From contig JAILRK010000020.1 of the NCBI GenBank assembly GCA_024698225.1, forward strand, positions 1 through 41,099: a stretch of 41,099 nucleotides of DNA, read 5' to 3'. Shown one piece after another: positions 1 through 9,693 of the stretch. This DNA is from Oscillospiraceae bacterium. Lineage in GTDB: Bacteria; Bacillota; Clostridia; Oscillospirales; Oscillospiraceae. The notes below the pieces were generated by a model. It ran no database searches. It had not been told where the DNA came from and worked only from the letters and a program-made list of their open reading frames with translations. The first letter of the stretch is position 1, and every line of letters starts with the position of its first letter. A program made the translations under genes and the position numbers.

Positions 1-7
1 ACACAGA

Positions 8-51
8 GAACGTCCCGAAAACCCGGAAAAATCAGGGTTTTCGGGACGTTC
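8..51. terminator. 17-bp perfect hairpin downstream of tRNA-Leu (probable terminator)
   Basis: gaacgtcccgaaaaccc (8-24) / gggttttcgggacgttc (35-51), 10-nt loop; lies just 3' of the tRNA on the minus strand. Confidence 0.6.
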
Positions 52-54
52 GAT

Positions 55-141
55 TGGTGCCGGTGACCGGACTCGAACCGGTACGCTGTCGCCAGCGGTG
101 GATTTTGAGTCCACTACGTCTACCAATTCCATCACACCGGC
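55..141 (-). tRNA. tRNA-Leu (anticodon CAA), CCA encoded
   Basis: Reverse complement gccggtgtgatggaattggtagacg...gtggaCTCAAAAtccac...ggttcgagtccggtcaccggcACCA. 7-bp acceptor stem, anticodon loop CTCAAAA, long class II variable arm, T-loop TTCGAGT, genomic CCA. Confidence 0.95.
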
Positions 142-194
142 GGAACGCAGACTATTATACGGGATAAGTCGGAGATTTGCAAGAGCAATTTTCA

Positions 195-222
195 TTGCAT
201 TTGCGCCAATCTGTGATATACT
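195..222 (+). promoter_or_regulatory. Putative sigma-A-type promoter TTGCAT-N16-TATACT
   Basis: -35 at 195-200, -10 at 217-222, upstream of the lipoprotein start at 255. Confidence 0.5.
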
Positions 223-254
223 TCTGTTTGTATGACGAAACAAGGGGGGATTGG

Positions 255-1559
255 ATGCGGCGGATACGCCTGATGCTGGCGCTGTGCGCGCTGGTGCTGC
301 TCTCCGGCTGCGGCGCGTCCCCCATGAGCGAGACGCTGTACCGCCTGCCGAAGCTCCCGTGGGAGTATGAGGCGCTGGAGGCGAAGATTGACGAGCTGCT
401 GGAGGACGGCGCGGAGTACGCCGCACCCACCTCGGGCAGCAACCTGCAAAGTGTGCAGATGGTCGACCTGGACGGCGACCGGGAGGAGGAGGCGATTGCC
501 TTTTTCCGCCGCGCCGGAGACGAGCGCCCGCTCAAAATCTACATCTTTCGCGCCGCGGAGGACGGCTATGAGCAGTACTGCATGATTGAGGGCACCTCCA
601 ACTCGATTTACAGCGTCAACTACGTCGACCTGGACGGCGACGGCTGGCGCGAGATTCTGGCGGGCATCCGCGGCGAGCTGGACGTGCAGAACCTCTCGGT
701 CTGGTCGGTGCGAACGGGCGAGCCGCGGCGGCTCCTGCTCACGGGCTACACGCGCTACGCCGCCCGGGACATGGACGGCAACGGGCAGCAGGAGCTGATT
801 GTCCTGCGCAGCGACGAGGAGAACTACGCCGTGGCGGACCTCTACGCCTGGAACGGCACGGAGCTTGCGCTGCACGCGTCCCTGCACCTGAGCAAGACCG
901 TTGCGGAGCTGAGCCGCCTGACCGCCGGCACGCTCTCCGACGGGACGACCGCGCTGTTCGTCACCTTCGTCACGCAGGACGGCGCCGCCGCGACGGACAT
1001 CATGACCGTGGAGGAGGGCGTGCTGCGCAGCGTGAAGAAGAGCGCGGACGCCGGCAGCGCCTATCACTTCCTTGACCTCTATCCCAGCGACGTCAACGCC
1101 GACGGCGTAACCGAGGTGCCGGAGCCGATGCCGTTCGTGCAGACCGACCCCGAGGCGGGCGTGTATTACCGCGTGTGCTGGCGGCAGTACGACGGCTCGG
1201 GGGAGAGCACGGTGGTGCGCCAGACCTATCCGGATGCGCAGAGCGGCTGGAGCCTGACCCTGCCCGAGGGCTGGGACGAGCGCGTCAGCGTGTCGCGCCG
1301 CAGCGGGGCGGACGGCAACGCCGTGACCTTCTCTCTCGTCAACGGGGAGGAGACGGAGCCGTTTTTGACGATTTACACACTGACCGGCGACAACCGCTCG
1401 CAGCTTTCCATGCGCAGCGGGCGCATCCTGCTTGCGCGGCAGCCGGAGGTCTCCTATGCCGCGGAGCTGCACGGCGAGGGCCTGGGCATGATTGACGAAA
1501 AGACCCTGCGCGAGAGCTTTGCGCTCAGCGCGGCGGAGTGGACAACGGGTGAAAACTGA
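255..1559 (+). CDS. Lipoprotein with DxDGD (FG-GAP/VCBS-like) repeats
   Basis: MRRIRLMLALCALVLLSGC lipobox; motifs VDLDGDREEE, VDLDGDGWRE, RDMDGNGQQE, SDVNADGVTE. ATG at 255 preferred over the upstream ORF start at 177. Confidence 0.8.
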   Translation: MRRIRLMLALCALVLLSGCGASPMSETLYRLPKLPWEYEALEAKIDELLEDGAEYAAPTSGSNLQSVQMVDLDGDREEEAIAFFRRAGDERPLKIYIFRAAEDGYEQYCMIEGTSNSIYSVNYVDLDGDGWREILAGIRGELDVQNLSVWSVRTGEPRRLLLTGYTRYAARDMDGNGQQELIVLRSDEENYAVADLYAWNGTELALHASLHLSKTVAELSRLTAGTLSDGTTALFVTFVTQDGAAATDIMTVEEGVLRSVKKSADAGSAYHFLDLYPSDVNADGVTEVPEPMPFVQTDPEAGVYYRVCWRQYDGSGESTVVRQTYPDAQSGWSLTLPEGWDERVSVSRRSGADGNAVTFSLVNGEETEPFLTIYTLTGDNRSQLSMRSGRILLARQPEVSYAAELHGEGLGMIDEKTLRESFALSAAEWTTGEN

Positions 1560-1581
1560 CGACGGACGGGGAGAAAACGGG

Positions 1582-2280
1582 ATGAAAAAGGTATTGGTTC
1601 TTGAGGATGAATCCAGCATCCGCGGCTTCATTGTCATCAATCTGGAGCGTGCGGGCTATGAGGTGGTCGAGGCGGAGAGCGGCGAGGAAGCGCTGGAGAA
1701 GCTTGCCGCCAATCCGGATACCCGCGCCGTGCTGCTGGACATCATGTTGCCCGGCATCGACGGCATCGAGGTCTGCCGCCGCATCCGCCTGTCGGACCCG
1801 CACATCGGCATCATCATGCTCTCGGCGCGCTCGCAGGAGATGGACAAGGTGACGGGGCTGATGTCCGGCGCGGACGACTACATGACAAAGCCCTTCTCCC
1901 CCGCGGAGCTGACCGCCCGCGTGGACGCGCTGCTGCGGCGCATGGGCGACGGCGCGGCGGCTGCCGAGCCAAAGCCGGAGGAGCTGGTGCAGCCGCCGTT
2001 TCGGCTCAACCAGACCAACCGCACGCTGGAGAAGAACGGCGAGCGCGTGAAGCTGACGCAGGTGGAGTACGCCATCGTCAAGCTCTTCATGGAGAACAAG
2101 GGCAAGGCGCTCTCCCGCGAGGAGATTCTGGACACGGTCTGGGGGCACGGCTACTTCGGCGAGCCGAAGATTGTGGACGTCAACGTGCGCCGCCTGCGCA
2201 TCAAGCTGGAGGACGAGGCGCAGGACCCGAAATACATCCTCACCGTCTGGGGCTATGGCTACAAATGGAACGTCGAATGA
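1582..2280 (+). CDS. OmpR/PhoB-family response regulator
   Basis: MKKVLVLEDESSIRGF...LLDIMLPGIDG...GADDYMTKPFSPAEL receiver, C-terminal winged helix (LTQVEYAIVKLFMENKGKALSREEIL...VDVNVRRLRIKLE). Confidence 0.93.
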   Translation: MKKVLVLEDESSIRGFIVINLERAGYEVVEAESGEEALEKLAANPDTRAVLLDIMLPGIDGIEVCRRIRLSDPHIGIIMLSARSQEMDKVTGLMSGADDYMTKPFSPAELTARVDALLRRMGDGAAAAEPKPEELVQPPFRLNQTNRTLEKNGERVKLTQVEYAIVKLFMENKGKALSREEILDTVWGHGYFGEPKIVDVNVRRLRIKLEDEAQDPKYILTVWGYGYKWNVE

Positions 2281-2299
2281 GCATGCGGGGGTGCAAGCT

Positions 2300-3775
2300 A
2301 TGAATCGGGACGCCGGCGTGCATTTCGCGCCCAGAGGCATTCGCAACACACTGCGCATCCGCGGCCTGCGCCAGCGCTGGCTCATCAGCGCTGCGCTGCC
2401 GGTGGTGGTGCTGGTGATGGCGGCGGTGGGTGTGTTCACCATCGCCTCCGCACAGTACTATTATGACAGCATGCTCTCCGGACTGGAGACGCGCGCGCGC
2501 GTCGAGGCGGACACCTTCACCGGCTACGGCGTGCGCAGCTACAGCGAGTACTACCGTCTTGCCTCCTATTCGGTGGAGACCTTCGAGGAAAAGGACGTGC
2601 TGGAGCTGCAGTTCATCAACACGAACGGCCGCGTGCAGGCGTCCTCCTACGGACTGACGGCGGGCAGCTCGCCGGGCACAAGCGACATCGAGCGCGCCAT
2701 TGGCGGCGAGATGAGCTTTTTCCGCGGCGAGGACCCGCAGACCGGCGAGAACATCCTTGCCGTGTCCTGCCCGCTGCGCTTCGGCAGACGCATCATGGGC
2801 GTGCTGCGCTATGTGACAAGCCTGCGCGCCGTGGAGCATCAGGTTCTCATCAACTTTCTCATCGCCTCGGGACTTGCGCTGGCGGTGGTGGCGCTGATTC
2901 TGATTTCCAACGTGCTGTTCATCAACAGCGTGGTCGAGCCGGTTGCCGTCGTGTCCGACGCGGCGCGGCGCATCTCCGGCGGCAGCTACGGCATCCGCGT
3001 GGACAACCACTACAAGGACGAGCTGGGCGAGCTGGTGGACAACATCAATGACATGTCGCTGAAAATCTCGCAGGCGGAGCGCATCCAGCAGGAGTTCATC
3101 TCCTCCGTCTCCCACGAGCTGCGCACCCCGCTCACCGCCATCAACGGCTGGGCAGAGACGCTGGAGGTCGACCCCGTCGGCAAGCCGGAGCAGACGCGCC
3201 GCGGGCTTGCCATCATCGGCAAGGAGTCCCGCCGCCTTACCTCCATGGTCGAGGAGCTGCTGGACTTCACGAAGATACAGGACGGGCGCTTCACCCTGCG
3301 CATCGGCACGGTGGACCTCGTCTCCGAGCTGGAGGACACCATCTACACCTACCGGGAGCTGTTCCGGCAGGAGGGCATCGAGGTCAGCTATGACCCGGGC
3401 GAGGAGGACGTCCCGCCCATCGCCGCGGACGGCGAGCGCATGAAGCAGGTGTTCTCCAACGTCCTCGACAATGCGCGCAAGCACGGCGGCGCGGGCAAGC
3501 GCATCGACGTGTCCGTGTGCACGGAGGAGGACTGCGTGGTCATTCGCGTGCGTGACTACGGTCCGGGCATTCCCGCGGACGAACTGCCCTTTGTCAAGCA
3601 GAAGTTCTACAAGGGCTCGTCCAAGGCGCGCGGCAGCGGCATCGGTCTTGCGGTCTGCGATGAGATTGTGCGCCTGCACGGCGGGAGCTTTGACGTGAGC
3701 AACGCCAACGACGGGCACAGCGGCGCCGTGGTGCGCATCTCCGTCCCGATGTCCGTCGGGAACGAGGCGGAGTAA
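2300..3775 (+). CDS. Membrane sensor histidine kinase (HAMP-HisKA-HATPase)
   Basis: TM segments, SHELRTPLTAINGWAETLE H-box, NVLDNARKHG N-box, RDYGPGIP and GSGIGLAVCDEIV G-boxes. Confidence 0.92.
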   Translation: MNRDAGVHFAPRGIRNTLRIRGLRQRWLISAALPVVVLVMAAVGVFTIASAQYYYDSMLSGLETRARVEADTFTGYGVRSYSEYYRLASYSVETFEEKDVLELQFINTNGRVQASSYGLTAGSSPGTSDIERAIGGEMSFFRGEDPQTGENILAVSCPLRFGRRIMGVLRYVTSLRAVEHQVLINFLIASGLALAVVALILISNVLFINSVVEPVAVVSDAARRISGGSYGIRVDNHYKDELGELVDNINDMSLKISQAERIQQEFISSVSHELRTPLTAINGWAETLEVDPVGKPEQTRRGLAIIGKESRRLTSMVEELLDFTKIQDGRFTLRIGTVDLVSELEDTIYTYRELFRQEGIEVSYDPGEEDVPPIAADGERMKQVFSNVLDNARKHGGAGKRIDVSVCTEEDCVVIRVRDYGPGIPADELPFVKQKFYKGSSKARGSGIGLAVCDEIVRLHGGSFDVSNANDGHSGAVVRISVPMSVGNEAE

Positions 3776-3792
3776 AGAATATCGAACAAGTG

Positions 3793-3821
3793 TTGCAATT
3801 TAGAAACAGGCGTGCTATAAT
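3793..3821 (+). promoter_or_regulatory. Sigma-A-type promoter TTGCAA-N17-TATAAT
   Basis: TTGCAA 3793-3798, 17-nt spacer, TATAAT 3816-3821, just upstream of the ATG at 3843. Confidence 0.75.
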
Positions 3822-3842
3822 CGGCACAGTAAGGAGTCAGGC

Positions 3843-4805
3843 ATGGCAGAAGAACAGAACTGCGCGCCGAAGTTCCGCACGAGCATTGGCGGACAGGCGC
3901 TGATTGAAGGCATTTTGATGCGCGGACCGGGCAAGCAGGCGATCGTTGTCCGTTCGCCGGAGGGATTGGTCATCAAGGAGGAGAACATCAGGCTGACGCG
4001 GGACAAGTACCCGGTTTTGGGCTTGCCGCTGATTCGCGGCGCGGTGACGTTCATCGACTCGATGGTGCACGGCGTCAAGGCGTTGATGTTTTCGGCGGAC
4101 TATTTCCCGGACGAGGACCTGGGGCAGCCGTCGAAGCTGGACCTCTGGATTGAGCGGCATTTCAGCGGGGAGGCGGCGCAGAAGCTGGTCACGACCCTTG
4201 CCGTCGTGCTTTCGCTGGGCATGACGATTCTGCTGTTTTTCCTGCTGCCGACCTTCCTCGCCGGGTTTGTCGACCCCTATATCAGCAGCGCGGCGCTGCA
4301 CAACGTGGTGGAGTCCGCGCTCAAGCTGGTCATCTTTTTCGCGTATATGCTGCTGGTGTCAAAGCAGAAGGACATTCAGCGCGTGTTCCAGTACCACGGC
4401 GCGGAGCACAAGACCATCTTCTGCTATGAGGCGGGGCTGCCGCTGACGGTGGAAAACTGCCGCATCCAGAAGCGCTTTCATCCCCGCTGCGGCACCAGCT
4501 TCCTGTTTGTGGTGGTGGTCATCTCGATTCTGATTTCCAGCGTGGTGTTCAGCTTTGTCGAGTGGCGCAACCTGTGGGTGCGCTTTGCGCTGCACCTGCT
4601 GCTGCTCGTCCCCATCATCGGCGTGGCGTACGAGTTCAACCGCTATGTCGGCGGACACGACAATCCCGTCACGCGGTTTCTCTCACGCCCGGGACTCTGG
4701 CTGCAGAACTTCACGACCAACGAGCCGGACGACTCCATGCTGGAGGTTGCCATCAAGGCGATTGAACTGGTCATTCCGGAGGAGAAAGGGAAGGACGCTT
4801 GGTAA
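3843..4805 (+). CDS. DUF1385 (YqhQ-like) membrane protein
   Basis: IGGQALIEGILMRGPGKQAIVVR N-terminus, YHGAEHKTIFCYE and HPRCGTSFLF motifs; precedes prmC as is common in Firmicutes. Confidence 0.9.
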   Translation: MAEEQNCAPKFRTSIGGQALIEGILMRGPGKQAIVVRSPEGLVIKEENIRLTRDKYPVLGLPLIRGAVTFIDSMVHGVKALMFSADYFPDEDLGQPSKLDLWIERHFSGEAAQKLVTTLAVVLSLGMTILLFFLLPTFLAGFVDPYISSAALHNVVESALKLVIFFAYMLLVSKQKDIQRVFQYHGAEHKTIFCYEAGLPLTVENCRIQKRFHPRCGTSFLFVVVVISILISSVVFSFVEWRNLWVRFALHLLLLVPIIGVAYEFNRYVGGHDNPVTRFLSRPGLWLQNFTTNEPDDSMLEVAIKAIELVIPEEKGKDAW

Positions 4806-4806
4806 T

Positions 4807-5673
4807 ATGGCGACCACATATAATAATCTGTATTTGGATTTGCGCCGACGGTTCCGGGAGATGGGAGACCTTGAGCCGGGGCGCACCGCGCGGGAGCTGG
4901 TCTGCTCCGCGGCGGGCAAGACCAATGAGGAGTTCGTGCGCGACAGCCGCCTCTATGTCCCGCCGGAGACCGAGCGGGAGGCGAACGCGCTGGCGGAGCG
5001 CTACATCGGCGGCGAGCCGGTGGCCTATCTGATTGGCGAGTGGGAGTTTTACGGCGTTCCGCTCGACATTTCCGACGCGGTGCTGATTCCGCGCCCGGAC
5101 ACCGAGGTGCTGACCGCACGCGCCATCGAGATGGCGCAGGCGTACCATGCGCCGCGCGTGCTCGACCTCTGCGCGGGCAGCGGCTGCATCGGGCTGGCGC
5201 TTGCAAAACACGTCGCGGACGCGCGGGTGCTGCTGGGCGAGCTGGACGACGAGGCGGTGAAAATCTGCCGCCGGAACATCCGCCGCAACGCGCTGAACAC
5301 GCGCGTGAGCGTGATGTGCGTCAACGCGCTGGAGAAGCCGCCGCGCCAGATGGGCGAGTTCGACGTCATCGTCAGCAATCCGCCGTACATCCCGACGGCG
5401 GACATCGACACGCTGGACGCCTCGGTGCGCGAGCATGAGCCGCGCCTTGCCCTCGACGGCGGCGCGGACGGACTGGACTTCTTCCGCGCCATCTGCGCGA
5501 CCTGGCGCGACGCGCTGCGCCCCAACGGAAAGCTGCTCTTCGAGGTGGGCATCGGGCAGGCGGACGAGGTCCTGCGCCTGATGCGCTCGAGCGGCTTCGG
5601 CGACGTGCAGATTATCAAGGACCTCAACGAGATTCCCCGCGTGGTTTACGGCACCCGCTGGGACGCGGTTTGA
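4807..5673 (+). CDS. prmC: Peptide chain release factor N5-glutamine methyltransferase
   Basis: PVAYLIGEWEFYGVPLDISDAVLIPRPDTE, LDLCAGSGCIGLALAK, VSNPPYIP (NPPY motif). Confidence 0.93.
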   Translation: MATTYNNLYLDLRRRFREMGDLEPGRTARELVCSAAGKTNEEFVRDSRLYVPPETEREANALAERYIGGEPVAYLIGEWEFYGVPLDISDAVLIPRPDTEVLTARAIEMAQAYHAPRVLDLCAGSGCIGLALAKHVADARVLLGELDDEAVKICRRNIRRNALNTRVSVMCVNALEKPPRQMGEFDVIVSNPPYIPTADIDTLDASVREHEPRLALDGGADGLDFFRAICATWRDALRPNGKLLFEVGIGQADEVLRLMRSSGFGDVQIIKDLNEIPRVVYGTRWDAV

Positions 5674-5709
5674 CGGAACAACAAGTTTACATAAATTGGA
5701 GGACGTGAC

Positions 5710-6810
<1,101 letters not shown>

Positions 6811-6820
6811 ACCGGCTTGC

Positions 6821-6848
6821 CTGCCGCCCGCAGCAGCGCGGGCGGCAG
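6821..6848 (+). promoter_or_regulatory. Intergenic 11-bp GC hairpin between recA and recX
   Basis: ctgccgcccgc (6821-6831) / gcgggcggcag (6838-6848), loop agcagc; no U-tract. Confidence 0.6.
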
Positions 6849-6881
6849 ACGCCGTTCGCCGACAGAGGCAGGTGCGCGGGA

Positions 6882-7502
6882 GTGCGGATTGAAAAGCTGG
6901 AGCGTTCCAAGCACAAGCAGGAGTGCGTTCTTGTGTATCTGGAGGGGGAGGCGCCCATCCGGGTCACGGAGAACGAGCTCCTGCATTTCGGCTTGTATGC
7001 GGGGCTGGACATCGACCCCGCATCTGTGGTAGAATTAAAAAAGCGCGCCGCGCAGAGCGAGACGCGCCTGCGCGCGGTCAACATGATTTCCGCCCGCCCC
7101 CTGAGCAGACAGGAGCTGCAGCGGCGGCTGTGCGACAAGGGCGCGACGGAGCAGGACGCCGCCGCGGCGGCGGACTGGCTGGAGAGCATCGGCGCGCTGG
7201 ATGACCTCGCCTATGCCCGCACGCTCGTGCGCCACTACAGCGAAAACGGTTACGGCGCGGCAAAGCTGCGCGACGAGCTCTACCGCCGCGGCATCGCGCG
7301 GGAGCTTTGGGACGAGGCGCTTGCCGCCGCGCCCGAAGCGCAGGAGACGGCGGCGCGCGTGCTTGCGGCGAAGCTGCGCGGACGCACGCCGGATGCGCGG
7401 GAGCGCAAGCGCCTGTCCGACCTGCTGCTGCGCCGCGGCTTCTCGTGGGGCGAGGTCCGCGCCGCGCTGAACGCCGTGTGCACCGATTACGAGGAGGACT
7501 GA
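6882..7502 (+). CDS. recX: Regulatory protein RecX
   Basis: RecX-like repeats (LSRQELQRRLCDKG...LESIGALDDLAYARTLVRHYSENGYGAAKLRDELYRRGI); GTG start; immediately follows recA. Confidence 0.88.
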   Translation: MRIEKLERSKHKQECVLVYLEGEAPIRVTENELLHFGLYAGLDIDPASVVELKKRAAQSETRLRAVNMISARPLSRQELQRRLCDKGATEQDAAAAADWLESIGALDDLAYARTLVRHYSENGYGAAKLRDELYRRGIARELWDEALAAAPEAQETAARVLAAKLRGRTPDARERKRLSDLLLRRGFSWGEVRAALNAVCTDYEED

Positions 7503-7506
7503 GCCT

Positions 7507-7761
7507 ATGGCAAGAGAGCTCATCAAATTCAGCAACGACAAAAAGGGCTTCCGCACCCTGCTCGCCGTGGAGGCGCTGGCGGCGCTGTGGGCGCTGTCCG
7601 CCGTGGTCTACGCCGTCATCAAGGGCAGAAGCAACACGATGGTTTACGGCGGCATTACGCTGTTTGCCACGCTATACATCTTCGCTCGCAGCCTGAGCAG
7701 CTATCGCAAGCTGGTGGCGCAGGAGCGCGGGGAAGCGAAAAAAGAGGAAACGAAACCATGA
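7507..7761 (+). CDS. Small two-TM hypothetical membrane protein (84 aa)
   Basis: Two hydrophobic segments (LLAVEALAALWALSAVVYAVI; MVYGGITLFATLYIFA); stop overlaps the rimO start (ATGA). Confidence 0.65.
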   Translation: MARELIKFSNDKKGFRTLLAVEALAALWALSAVVYAVIKGRSNTMVYGGITLFATLYIFARSLSSYRKLVAQERGEAKKEETKP

Positions 7762-9092
7762 GCAAGGTTGCATTCATATCGCTGGGTTGCGCCAAAAACC
7801 TCGTCAACACCGAGCAGATGATGGCGCTGTGCCGCGACGCGGGGCACACGCTGCTGGGCGCGCCGGAGGGCGCGGACGTGGTGGTGGTCAACACCTGCGG
7901 CTTCATCGACTCCGCCAAGGAGGAGGCCATCGACAACATTCTCGCCATGGGCGAGCTGAAAAAGCAGGGGCTGGTGCGCAAGATTCTGGTCACCGGCTGC
8001 CTGTCCCAGCGCTATCGGAACGAGATTGCGGAGTCCCTGCCCGAGGTGGACGGTATGCTGGGCACGGGCAGCTACGGCGAGATTGTCCCCGCCATTGACG
8101 AGCTGCTGCACGGGGGCGCGCCGCAGCGCTTCGGCAGCATCCACGCGCCCATCGAGGAGCTGGACCGCGTCATCACCACGCCGCCCTACACCGCGTATCT
8201 GCGCATCGCCGAGGGCTGCGACAACCACTGCGCCTTCTGTGTCATCCCCTCGCTGCGCGGCAAATACCGCAGCCGCCAATGGGAAAACGTGCTCGCCGAG
8301 GCGGAGAAGCTTGCGGCGTCCGGCGTGAAGGAGATTATCGTCATTGCGCAGGACATCACCCGCTACGGCACCGACAACTACGGCCGGCGCCGCCTGCCGG
8401 AGCTGATTCACGCGCTGTGCCGCATGGACTTCCACTGGGTGCGCCTGCACTATCTCTATCCCGACGAGTTTGACGACGAGCTGATTGACGCCATCGCCTC
8501 GGAGCCGAAGGTGCTCAACTATCTCGACGTGCCCATCCAGCACTGCAACGACAGGATTCTCTCCGCCATGAACCGCCGCGGGGACAAGGCGTATCTGCTC
8601 GCGCTGTTCCGCCGCCTGCGCGCGCGCATCCCGGGCCTGGTGCTGCGCACCAGCATCATCACGGGCCTGCCCTACGAGGGCGAGGCGGAGTTTGAGGAGC
8701 TGTGCGACTTCCTGCGCGAGGTGAAGATTGAGCGCGCGGGCGTGTTTCCCTATTCGCCCGAGGAGGGCACGCGCGCGGCGCAGATGGAAAACCGCGTGGA
8801 CGAGGAGGAGGCGCGCCGCCGCGCGGAGCTGCTGGTGGACGTGCAGAGCCGCATCATGGACGAGTACAACGAGCGCATGCAGGGCGAGGTCGTCGAGGTG
8901 CTGTGCGAGGGCTTCGACGCCGCGTCCATGGGCTTTGTCGGGCGCAGCTATGCCGAGTCCGTCGACATCGACGGCAAGATTTACTTTTCGGCGGAGCGCG
9001 ACTGCGCGGCGGGCGAGTTCGTCCGCGTGCGCATCACCGGCGTGATGGACGGCGAGCTGACGGGCGAGGCCGTGGAGGAGGATGAAACATGA
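7758..9092 (+). CDS. rimO: Ribosomal protein S12 methylthiotransferase
   Basis: KVAFISLGCAKNLVNTEQMM, NTCGFIDSAKEEAIDNI, EGCDNHCAFCVIPSLRGKYRSR radical SAM motif, C-terminal TRAM domain. Confidence 0.95.
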   Translation: MSKVAFISLGCAKNLVNTEQMMALCRDAGHTLLGAPEGADVVVVNTCGFIDSAKEEAIDNILAMGELKKQGLVRKILVTGCLSQRYRNEIAESLPEVDGMLGTGSYGEIVPAIDELLHGGAPQRFGSIHAPIEELDRVITTPPYTAYLRIAEGCDNHCAFCVIPSLRGKYRSRQWENVLAEAEKLAASGVKEIIVIAQDITRYGTDNYGRRRLPELIHALCRMDFHWVRLHYLYPDEFDDELIDAIASEPKVLNYLDVPIQHCNDRILSAMNRRGDKAYLLALFRRLRARIPGLVLRTSIITGLPYEGEAEFEELCDFLREVKIERAGVFPYSPEEGTRAAQMENRVDEEEARRRAELLVDVQSRIMDEYNERMQGEVVEVLCEGFDAASMGFVGRSYAESVDIDGKIYFSAERDCAAGEFVRVRITGVMDGELTGEAVEEDET

Positions 9093-9640
9093 CAACTGCC
9101 AATAAGCTGACACTGCTGCGCATGGCGCTGATTCCGGTGTTTCTCGGCGTGCTCTACGCCGACTTCCCCGGCGCGGGCTACATTGCGCTGGCGGTCTTCA
9201 TTGCCGCAAGCCTGACGGACCTGCTGGACGGGTACATCGCGCGGCACTACAACCAGATTACCGACTTCGGCAAGTTCATGGACCCGCTGGCGGACAAGGT
9301 GCTCGTCATGGCGGCGATGTGCTGGTTCGTCGAGTGCGGGCGGATGCCCGGCTGGGCGCTTGCCATCGTGCTGCTGCGCGAGTTCGCGGTGTCCGGCATG
9401 CGCCTGGTCGCCGTCGAGCAGGGACGCGTGATTGCCGCGGGCTGGTCCGGCAAGGTCAAGACCGCCGCCACGATGGTCTGCCTCTGCCTGATGCTCGCAA
9501 TCCCCGCACCGGGACCCTATGATTCCGCGCCGGACGTCATTGCGCAGCTCAGCAACGTCGTCATCGTCGCCACGACGCTGTACTCCGGCGTGGAGTACTT
9601 CGTCAAGAACCGCGACGTGTTCAAAAACGCGACGGCGTGA
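9089..9640 (+). CDS. pgsA: CDP-diacylglycerol-glycerol-3-phosphate 3-phosphatidyltransferase
   Basis: MTTANKLTLLRMALIPVF and CDP-alcohol phosphotransferase motif (SLTDLLDGYIARHYNQITDFGKFMDPLADK). Confidence 0.95.
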   Translation: MTTANKLTLLRMALIPVFLGVLYADFPGAGYIALAVFIAASLTDLLDGYIARHYNQITDFGKFMDPLADKVLVMAAMCWFVECGRMPGWALAIVLLREFAVSGMRLVAVEQGRVIAAGWSGKVKTAATMVCLCLMLAIPAPGPYDSAPDVIAQLSNVVIVATTLYSGVEYFVKNRDVFKNATA

Positions 9641-9693
9641 GCGCCGACGGTTTGAATCCGCATCTTTGAAACAGCCGTAAAGGAGTTTTTACC

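Noticed and set aside
2171-2299. Upstream extension of the first histidine kinase
   Set aside because: Overlaps the response-regulator 3' end in another frame; ATG at 2300 follows the RR stop.
4555-4806. N-terminal extension of the prmC ORF into the DUF1385 gene
   Set aside because: Extension is Arg/Ser-rich frameshift sequence; the ATG at 4807 gives a normal PrmC N-terminus.
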